DNA of 64,000 nucleotides from Pseudobdellovibrionaceae bacterium (GTDB lineage: Bacteria > Bdellovibrionota > Bdellovibrionia > Bdellovibrionales > Bdellovibrionaceae), in assembly GCA_016719575.1 (NCBI GenBank), contig JADJYV010000003.1, positions 77,937-141,936 of the forward strand. Reading direction: 5' to 3'. The notes under the pieces were generated by a model. The model saw only the letters and a program-made list of their open reading frames with translations, was not told the origin of the DNA and did not search any database. The position numbers and the translations under genes were made by a program. Below are positions 6,847-13,410 of the stretch, in pieces (position 1 is the first letter of the stretch; each line of letters opens with the position of its first letter).

Positions 6847-8415
6847 ATGGACTGTGCTTGTACCGCTTGCGTGGAACGTAAAGTATATTTAAACCTTATT
6901 TTAAGCGCTTTCTTTCTAGTCTCCTGTGGGCCAAGTGGATTCCCAGAGACAATCTCCAATGTGAGAGCAATCCCGCAATCTACTTATGTTCCGCCGACTC
7001 CGCAAAAGAATCGGGCCAGCGAATATGAATTCTATCAAGGATCTTCACAAGTATCGAATTTAAGTTTGTCTATTGAGGCTGCAACTCGCAAAAGTCGTTT
7101 GCAAGGGAATTTGGTTCTTCAGCCAAACGATGGATCGGCAAAGTTGAATATTCAATTTGATTTGCAAGGTGAAATTGATGAAGGCTACTCAGGAATATTG
7201 CGCGCTAAAGACAAAGAGTCTTTGGCCCAACAACAAGTTGAATTGGGGGCAAAACTCACTTGTCTTTATAATGACTGCTCGGAATCGTTTGTTGATATCT
7301 ATGTAAAACACAAAGGTGTCATTTATCATCATCAAGTCGAAGCCGAAGGAAATAAAAATAGCAGTTTTAAGACTCCAGAGCCATCAAAAGGCGACGAATC
7401 AGCCTCTGATGCTGAAGTTGAAAGCGGAGAGACCGAAGCAGAAGAAACGCACTCCCACGAAGATACTTCGGATGGTTACTATATTGGCACCAAAGAAGAA
7501 GATCTAAAGACTCTTTTCCCAGATATAAAGCCTGTCGAAACCCCGGATTCTAAAAAAGAAGATAAAAAAGAAGATAAAAAAGAAGATAAGAAAGAAGATA
7601 AGAAAGAAGATAAGAAAGAAGATAAGAAAGAAGATAAGAAAGAAGATAAGAAAGAAGATAAGAAGGAAGACAAGAAGGAAGATAAAAAAGAAGATAAAAA
7701 AGAAGAACCCGCTCGCATAGATCCCCTTCCTGAATCTTCTGGTGTTGCGTCTGGCGGTGGTTATACAAGACAAGCTATTGGCAAACCCTTTCGTGGTCGC
7801 TTGGAAAATCCTGTTGATTTACTTACCTATACCAAGCAACATGCGAGTCCTGGATTTAAAATATTGTACCCGGCTCGAGGAACTTATTATGGTACCAATA
7901 GTATGTTGGGACTGCTTGCCTACATGGGTTACTTCAGTCTTAAGTTCGTGGATGGCTATGTTCTTAGTGTAAATGCAATATCTGCGAAAAGTGGTGGATT
8001 TTTAAAAGGGCATTCGTCGCATCAGACAGGCCTTGATGTCGACATCGCCTACTACTTCGACAACCAGGAATTGCAATCAAGATTTACACCGGCGGTGGTC
8101 GCGGGCAAGCCTCGCAAGGAGTGGATGGTTGAAGAGCAGTGGGGACTTTTCAAGTATGCAGTTAAGTTTGCAGGAGTCGACCGTATTTTTATTGCAAATT
8201 CTTTAAAGAAGTCTCTTTGTGAGCACGCTAGAAAAAGCGGCGAGCTTGATAACTCTAAAACCGAAAGTGATGCTTTTCAGACGCTAAGACGTTTGAGCCC
8301 AGAACCGGCGCACGCTAATCATTTTCATGTGCGTGTTCGCCAGGACTGTCCACCAAAAGAAGCGCGTTGCTTTCAGATGGTCGCTCCGCCAAACGTCACC
8401 AACTGCAGCACTTAG
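6847..8415 (+). CDS. Lipoprotein murein endopeptidase, M74 (MepA-like) domain
   Basis: A lipoprotein signal (LILSAFFLVSCGPS, Cys27 from the ATG; a GTG at 6871 is an alternative start) anchors the protein in the envelope. Residues 30-175 are a beta-rich region with two cysteines. Residues 175-290 form a charged linker ending in twelve DKKE repeats. Residues about 310-520 match the M74 fold: HSSHQTGLDVDI (His389, His392, Asp396) and ANHFHVRVRQDCP (His492, His494) reproduce the MepA zinc ligands. MepA enzymes cut D-Ala to diaminopimelate cross-links in peptidoglycan. The repeat linker probably lets the lipid-anchored enzyme reach across the periplasm or bind anionic wall material (inference). 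A predator could use such an enzyme on its own or prey wall. Confidence 0.85.
   Translation: MDCACTACVERKVYLNLILSAFFLVSCGPSGFPETISNVRAIPQSTYVPPTPQKNRASEYEFYQGSSQVSNLSLSIEAATRKSRLQGNLVLQPNDGSAKLNIQFDLQGEIDEGYSGILRAKDKESLAQQQVELGAKLTCLYNDCSESFVDIYVKHKGVIYHHQVEAEGNKNSSFKTPEPSKGDESASDAEVESGETEAEETHSHEDTSDGYYIGTKEEDLKTLFPDIKPVETPDSKKEDKKEDKKEDKKEDKKEDKKEDKKEDKKEDKKEDKKEDKKEDKKEDKKEEPARIDPLPESSGVASGGGYTRQAIGKPFRGRLENPVDLLTYTKQHASPGFKILYPARGTYYGTNSMLGLLAYMGYFSLKFVDGYVLSVNAISAKSGGFLKGHSSHQTGLDVDIAYYFDNQELQSRFTPAVVAGKPRKEWMVEEQWGLFKYAVKFAGVDRIFIANSLKKSLCEHARKSGELDNSKTESDAFQTLRRLSPEPAHANHFHVRVRQDCPPKEARCFQMVAPPNVTNCST
7561..7704 (+). repeat. Twelve tandem 12-bp repeats encoding DKKE
   Basis: Twelve consecutive copies of GATAAGAAAGAA (with third-base variants GATAAAAAAGAA and GACAAGAAGGAA at the edges) encode DKKE. 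The middle units are identical, so copy number can change in frame by slippage. Open frames on the complementary strand here are by-products. Confidence 0.95.
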
Positions 8416-8590
8416 TGCCAGGTCTGTCTGGCGGGTTGTCTAGTCTGTTTCACAGACAGGTCGTCCGCGCAAGTATCAAAATGAGACTAGGTAAAACAAA
8501 AGTCCTATTGAGGGCTTAAAGTGTCTCAAAATATTTTTCTTTACCCCCCTCAATTCTCACGATGAAACGCCGATACGATAAAAGTGAATC

Positions 8591-8604
8591 AAACGTGAAC
8601 GTTT
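8591..8604. promoter_or_regulatory. Palindrome upstream of Fis-type regulator
   Basis: AAACGT-GA-ACGTTT is an inverted repeat with perfect 6-bp arms, 24 bp before the start of the regulator gene. Its place between a likely promoter and the ribosome site AGGGAGGA would suit an operator, possibly for autoregulation. That role is inferred. Confidence 0.4.
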
Positions 8605-8628
8605 AACGTATCAATAGGGAGGACGACA

Positions 8629-9075
8629 ATGTCTCGTACAATTATGATTTTGGTGAGTGATAATCCTGTGGCAGTTGAAAACGCCAAAAAGCACTCTGAG
8701 CAACAAGAGGTGACTTTGCAGGTTTATTCACCCACTCAATGGCGTGAGGGGATGGAATCTCCATTCTTCCGTCAGCAACTGATGGCGGGAGTACCGTCTT
8801 TGGCATTTGGCTCAAGCCCGTTGAGTGGAGAGAGCGCTTCGCCTGCCGGTGGCAATGTCCTGCCGTTCCCGGGTCCCGCTAGTGGTGGCGACTCTAGCAA
8901 AATTCAAAAAATGGATGAGCTCGAAGCTCATGCTATCGAAAATGCGATTTTGCAATACAAAGGAAACTTGACAGAGGCCGCTAAGGCACTCGGCATCGGT
9001 CGTGCGACCCTTTATCGAAAGGTAAAGCAATATCATATAGACCCGTCTCAGGCGCGAAAGAAAAGAGCAGCTTAA
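8629..9075 (+). CDS. Fis-family transcriptional regulator
   Basis: The last 50 residues are a Fis/NtrC-type helix-turn-helix (LEAHAIENAILQYKGNLTEA, then AKALGIGRATLYRKVKQY), the DNA-binding end found in response regulators and sigma54 activators. The first 50 residues (MSRTIMILVSDNPVAVENAK) resemble the first beta-alpha units of a receiver domain but the usual Asp-Asp pocket and conserved lysine are not visible. A Gly/Ser/Pro linker joins the two parts. There is no AAA domain, so it is not a sigma54 activator. GGGAGGA precedes the ATG, and the protease gene starts 10 bp after the stop, suggesting one transcript. Confidence 0.8.
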   Translation: MSRTIMILVSDNPVAVENAKKHSEQQEVTLQVYSPTQWREGMESPFFRQQLMAGVPSLAFGSSPLSGESASPAGGNVLPFPGPASGGDSSKIQKMDELEAHAIENAILQYKGNLTEAAKALGIGRATLYRKVKQYHIDPSQARKKRAA

Positions 9076-9085
9076 TTTCATTCTG

Positions 9086-10321
9086 ATGAAGTTAATGTTT
9101 CTAAGAAAGCCAGGGGCACTCCTTGGCTTTTTATTTTTTTTAATATGTTTTGGCGTTGGACTGAGCTTGAAAAAACGAAGTTCAGAAGCCAATGTCTACG
9201 CACAAATTTGTCAATTTGTAGCGGGGCAAATCTATTTGCCAGAGGTCGTCGTCACTCCTTGGCTTCACGACTGTTTTCTTCGTTCTCGGCAGATTCAACG
9301 AGGGACTCCGCGCAATTTTCTAATTCAAGATATTAATGATCAGTTTTCAAAATTAAGTACCTCCCACCTGGTAGTCTATGATGAGAAAGAAAGTAAAAAA
9401 GTTTGGAGTGGTGAAAGTGCTGAAACTGGCATCGAAGCTCAGTATGTCGAGGGCGATTTGGTGATACTCCGAGTGCACAAAAATTCCCCGGCAGAGTATG
9501 CGGGCCTTCGTTTTGGCGACACCATCTATCGCATCAATGAAACACTTGGGACGCCCAAAGAGGCAGAAGTCCTGTCGGGATCCTATTATATTCTGCGGGA
9601 CAAGGTGATAAAAGAATACAAAATTCAAGCAAGAGAAATTAAACGTGATGAAGATGTCGAAATTATTCCGGTGACCGAAAAGACGGTCATTTTTAAAGTC
9701 CCCTCGTTTCGTGCCGAATTTTTTGCAAAAGAGAATTGGCTCAAAAAAATAAATGAGCTTAAAAAGTATCAAAAAATAATCGTCGACTTGAGGGGAAACC
9801 AGGGTGGTAACTTTGTTGCTGGCTTGAGATTTTTGTCCTCGTTTATGTGTTCACCGCAAGACATAGGATATTTATGGAAACCGAAGTCAAAGCTCAAGCA
9901 AGAAGCGACCATGGCTGATGACTTGGAGGATGAAATTCAAATTGAAATGTTGGATAAAAGTTTTTTAGTTAATTTGTGGACGTTTGATGGTTACGGCTGT
10001 ATTGCGTCTTCAGTCGCTGTTTTGGTCGATCATGGCACGGCCTCTACTGCAGAGATGGTTGCTCAGGCGCTCAAGGACTATGTTGGAGCAAAGATATTTG
10101 GCTCCTCAAGTGCGGGCCAGCTTTTGGTCGGCGTTTGGTACCCTTTGCCTGAGCTGGGGAAGGGCGCGAAAATTTCGATCCCGGAGGCAGTCTATCAGAC
10201 TCGTCGCGGACATAAAATCGAAGGTCCAGGAGTGCAGGTCGACAAGGTCTTGTATTATCACCTAAGCGAAGTCCAAAACGGCGAAGACAGCTGGGTTAAG
10301 AGCGCGGTGCAGCTATTTTAG
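9086..10321 (+). CDS. S41-family (C-terminal processing type) peptidase with PDZ domain
   Basis: A membrane or signal segment (ALLGFLFFLICFGVGLSL) leads into a periplasmic region. LSTSHLVVYD supplies a histidine where S41B enzymes place a catalytic one. A PDZ domain follows (VHKNSPAEYAGLRFGDTIYR, about residues 130-165). The protease core includes DLRGNQGGNF and the nucleophile block DHGTASTAEMVA (Ser around residue 325). The FGKG lysine of Prc/CtpA enzymes is replaced (GSSSAGQLL), so this is closer to the S41B/tricorn/NSR type, which uses a different partner residue. It has no ribosome site of its own and probably relies on coupling to the regulator gene 10 bp upstream. Confidence 0.85.
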   Translation: MKLMFLRKPGALLGFLFFLICFGVGLSLKKRSSEANVYAQICQFVAGQIYLPEVVVTPWLHDCFLRSRQIQRGTPRNFLIQDINDQFSKLSTSHLVVYDEKESKKVWSGESAETGIEAQYVEGDLVILRVHKNSPAEYAGLRFGDTIYRINETLGTPKEAEVLSGSYYILRDKVIKEYKIQAREIKRDEDVEIIPVTEKTVIFKVPSFRAEFFAKENWLKKINELKKYQKIIVDLRGNQGGNFVAGLRFLSSFMCSPQDIGYLWKPKSKLKQEATMADDLEDEIQIEMLDKSFLVNLWTFDGYGCIASSVAVLVDHGTASTAEMVAQALKDYVGAKIFGSSSAGQLLVGVWYPLPELGKGAKISIPEAVYQTRRGHKIEGPGVQVDKVLYYHLSEVQNGEDSWVKSAVQLF

Positions 10322-10496
10322 GGTCGTTTCAAAATGAAACGTCTAACAACTTACAGTCCATTGTTGAGAGATTCTACGATAGCATGTACTTTATTAGAGT
10401 TGGATGAACAGAGGGTTCGGCACGTATTTCGCTTTATAAATAGTTAAGGCTAACCGTTATTGACATTGAATGTGTCGAAAAAAAAGGGGTTCAAAA

Positions 10497-11126
10497 ATGT
10501 CGAATCAAACTGTTGAAAATAAAGTTTTAGAATTCCCTGAGTCTAAATCAGTAAGAAAGAGACTAATGGATCGAAATCAAGATCAAAAAGCAGTTTTGGG
10601 TTTGTCTATTGTTTCGGTTTTGGTCGTGAGTGTTTTTTTGAATGAGTGGCTTGTAAAATCACAAGCTGGAGTGGATGCAATTGTAGGCGCGAACCGTGGC
10701 ATTGCAAGCTTTGAGGAGATGGGCTCTGTCGAGAGCATTCAATGGGAGCATGAGCTGGCGCAAAAATTATCTCAAGAAAAAAGCACAGCAAAGAGTTTAT
10801 TGGCGGCGAAGCCGACTTTGAAGGATGAGCTTGTCTTTGGCTTTCTAGAAGGCAAATATCGCACTCATTTGAGCGGCAATAAAATTCAGAGCTTTGAGTT
10901 TCTCGATCAGAGAAACAGCGACCAGCCATTGGTTATCAAACAAAAAGAAGAGTTTCTGAAAATCTTTAAGTCGGTCTTTTCAGTTTCTTATGCCAAAGTC
11001 GAGCTCGACAAAAAAGAGGCAACCCTCGAAGTTTATAAACTCATAGGGCCCTCCAGTCAGGCTATAGGGCAAGCGCATTTTGTCCTTGATGAGCAGGGGC
11101 GCGTCTTGTCCTTGAAAATTCAATAA
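10497..11126 (+). CDS. Single-pass membrane protein of unknown function
   Basis: The ATG at 10497 has AAGGGGT just upstream. The N-terminal 35 residues are cytoplasmic and basic, followed by one membrane helix (AVLGLSIVSVLVVSVFLNEW) and a periplasmic part of about 155 residues. That part ends in a compact domain (KIFKSVFSVSYAKVELD ... LDEQGRVLSLKIQ) with a small-molecule- or protein-binding feel but no recognised family. It lies 23 bp before the RDD membrane protein gene, with which it is probably co-transcribed. The 175 bp before it contain short inverted repeats but no clear terminator. Confidence 0.7.
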   Translation: MSNQTVENKVLEFPESKSVRKRLMDRNQDQKAVLGLSIVSVLVVSVFLNEWLVKSQAGVDAIVGANRGIASFEEMGSVESIQWEHELAQKLSQEKSTAKSLLAAKPTLKDELVFGFLEGKYRTHLSGNKIQSFEFLDQRNSDQPLVIKQKEEFLKIFKSVFSVSYAKVELDKKEATLEVYKLIGPSSQAIGQAHFVLDEQGRVLSLKIQ

Positions 11127-11149
11127 CTAGACCCGAGTTTTAATCGGGG

Positions 11150-12421
11150 ATGGCCGACAAGTTTCTTATGGTTATAAGAGACTTGGTATCTCCAAAAGAA
11201 GATTATAAATTCGTAGATTATTTCAAAAATCGAGCGGCGACAGCAGTCCCGCTGGCCCCAGTTGCGGATCGGTTTATCGCCCTCATTCTTGATTTTTTAA
11301 TTCTTTCTCCAGTTGTTAGCTTTTTCGTTGCCACTTTTTTGCGAGACCTCAAGACAGTGCTGATTGTTAGCTCTGAGTCTGACAGTGCGATGATTATTTG
11401 GGTCTTTTTTGTTTTGTCAATTGTCGCGCTTTCAAGTTTTTTGCAGTCACTCTTTCTTTACTTCTGGCAAGCCACTCCCGGGCAAAAGTTTATGCACCTA
11501 GCGGTGGTTTCTTATCCGCAATGGATGAACGAAACTGAGCGCCTGACTTATGCCCAATGTCTCGTGCGTTCCATCGGTTGGTGGGGTTCGGTTTTTTTGG
11601 GTGCGATTCCTTTTTTGGATATAGCTGGACATCCCCTGAGAAGAGCAATTCACGAGCGGATGTCTGACACTATCGTTATTACAAAAAAACGAGGTCTCAT
11701 TGATGCCCCCCTGGCAATCGAAACTCGGTACATAAGCTCTGCTCTTTGGGTTTTTTATGGATTTCTATTTGTTGTCGGCATGACCTTTATGGCGAAAACC
11801 TACAAGGCCGCACTTTTGGAAGGACTCAGTGGCGACGGCGTAACCTCGCAGGCCTTTTGTCCGCAAATTTCTCACGATAAGTACAAGGATCAGCAAAAGC
11901 GTTTGGACTTGGCGATTGCGCTGTATTTGGCAGAAGAGGCAGACAACGCCTGCATCTATACGGAGGCCCAAAGAGCCTTGTGGAGCTCTGATGGCGACGA
12001 AAAGGCCCTGGCCGAATTGGCAATGGCCATGGTCAGCGAGGACGAAGAGGATATCACTCAGTATCACGAAAAGACCTGTATCACGAGTGCGAGTTCTGAA
12101 GCGTGCGAAATTTCAAAATATTTGCGTGACGAAAAAAATCCAGAGAGAGCGCTGTTTGTTGACCGTTCTGAGCTGAGCCTTGTCAGCTCTCGTTTTTTGC
12201 TACTAAATCATTCCGTCGCGATTCATGACTTTAAAGCTGCCAAACAATGGATTCATTCTTTAGAAAGAGAGACTTTGTTAAGCGCTGCCGTTGAGAAGAA
12301 CCGAGTGAAAGTTGCTTGGATTTTAAATGCGCAGCTACAGGATAAAAAGGCCAGATCCCCAGCGAGCGCTGAAGAAAAAGAAATTTTGAAAGAGTTTAAA
12401 GAAAGGTATCAAATTAAGTGA
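11150..12421 (+). CDS. RDD-family membrane protein
   Basis: The protein opens with a soluble segment, then an RDD domain: APVADRFIALILDFLI carries the Arg-x-x-Ala-x-x-x-Asp pattern, and ATPGQKFMHLAVV is the usual GQK element. Four or so membrane helices span residues 40-215. The C-terminal 200 residues are soluble, alpha-helical and cysteine-containing (ITSASSEACEISK), of repeat-like character. RDD proteins are thought to be transporters or membrane organisers; the substrate here is unknown. Its stop overlaps the GTG of the rhomboid gene, so the two are probably made together. Confidence 0.8.
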   Translation: MADKFLMVIRDLVSPKEDYKFVDYFKNRAATAVPLAPVADRFIALILDFLILSPVVSFFVATFLRDLKTVLIVSSESDSAMIIWVFFVLSIVALSSFLQSLFLYFWQATPGQKFMHLAVVSYPQWMNETERLTYAQCLVRSIGWWGSVFLGAIPFLDIAGHPLRRAIHERMSDTIVITKKRGLIDAPLAIETRYISSALWVFYGFLFVVGMTFMAKTYKAALLEGLSGDGVTSQAFCPQISHDKYKDQQKRLDLAIALYLAEEADNACIYTEAQRALWSSDGDEKALAELAMAMVSEDEEDITQYHEKTCITSASSEACEISKYLRDEKNPERALFVDRSELSLVSSRFLLLNHSVAIHDFKAAKQWIHSLERETLLSAAVEKNRVKVAWILNAQLQDKKARSPASAEEKEILKEFKERYQIK

Positions 12422-13410
12422 TCCTTCCGCAGCCGGCCCCCCTTTCGAAGTACCATCGTTATCCATTGACCTGGACTTTGTTGCTATTGAATACGCTGAT
12501 TTATTTTGTTTTCTTCTCTGGACGCTCGGATGATTTTTATCAGCAGCGAATTCTGTCGTCGACTTCGGCGGTTGTGACGGGCAAGTTGTATTTTCAGTAC
12601 CTCCAGTCTTTGACCAATCGCGAGCAAGAGAGCCGGGCTTTTTGGACGGCAAAAATGAATCCCGAGAACGCCGAGCAAATGGAAATTTTGGGTTCCTATG
12701 CCCTACGCGACAAAGAGTTTTTAACAGCCTCGCAGTCAGCAAAATTTCAAGGTGATGAGGTCGCGATCGAGAGGTGGCGGAAAGACATTTTCAATTTCAG
12801 CAAGTCGTATGAAAAGGACTCGATTTTTAGTTTTGGCCTTGCCAAGATGGAATTAAGGTCTTCGACTTGGATCACGTATCAATTTTCACATGCGAGCGTG
12901 ACACATCTTTTTAGCAACATGCTTTTTTTGGTGGTTATTGGCAGTGTCGTAGAAACCCTTGTTGGTGGTTTTGGTTTGTTATTTTTATATCTGCTGGGTG
13001 GGATTTCGGGCGGCATCGCTTTTTTATTTTATAATGGCCATGGCGTCATCCCGATGGTCGGAGCGAGCGCTTCGATCAGCGCTTTGCTGGCGTTTTATTT
13101 TGTGGTTGAGACCCGCCGGCGGATTCGGTTTTTTTACTTTATCTCGCCATTCCCCGGGCATAATGGATTTATATATTTACCAACTCTCCTGATCTTTCCC
13201 CTTTTTATACTGGTGGATTTTACCAGCCTGATGGCTAACCCCGAGGGTCTTGGCGGAGGCGTGGCCTATTCGGCCCATATTGGCGGGACCCTCTTTGGTT
13301 TTCTTGCGGGGGCGGTCGCTCGTTGGGTCCTTCATGTTGAAAGGCCCCTTACCTATGACGATCCTACTCCTCCGCCGGAGCAAAACCACGACGAAGAGTA
13401 TTTTCTGTAA
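12418..13410 (+). CDS. Rhomboid-family intramembrane serine protease
   Basis: The GTG start overlaps the previous stop (GTGA). Six or so membrane helices are visible. FSHASVTHLFSNMLFLV carries the conserved His and Asn, GASASISALLAFY holds the catalytic serine (about residue 217), and SAHIGGTLFGFLAG the catalytic histidine (about 287). Between the first helix and the core lies a soluble insertion of about 100 residues. Rhomboids cut transmembrane segments of other proteins. The last 47 bp overlap the end of the convergent putA gene, so the two genes share DNA at their tails. Confidence 0.85.
   Translation: MILPQPAPLSKYHRYPLTWTLLLLNTLIYFVFFSGRSDDFYQQRILSSTSAVVTGKLYFQYLQSLTNREQESRAFWTAKMNPENAEQMEILGSYALRDKEFLTASQSAKFQGDEVAIERWRKDIFNFSKSYEKDSIFSFGLAKMELRSSTWITYQFSHASVTHLFSNMLFLVVIGSVVETLVGGFGLLFLYLLGGISGGIAFLFYNGHGVIPMVGASASISALLAFYFVVETRRRIRFFYFISPFPGHNGFIYLPTLLIFPLFILVDFTSLMANPEGLGGGVAYSAHIGGTLFGFLAGAVARWVLHVERPLTYDDPTPPPEQNHDEEYFL

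Noticed and set aside
7561..7704. Tandem short repeats as a possible CRISPR array
   Set aside because: The units are 12 bp, contiguous without spacers and in frame with DKKE codons.
7479..7773. Minus-strand open frames of Leu-Ser or Phe-Ile repeats
   Set aside because: Complement of the DKKE repeat tract in the M74 peptidase gene; no ribosome site and no real protein composition.
12335..12742. Minus-strand 135-codon frame across the RDD/rhomboid junction
   Set aside because: It is antisense to both genes and has no supporting features.
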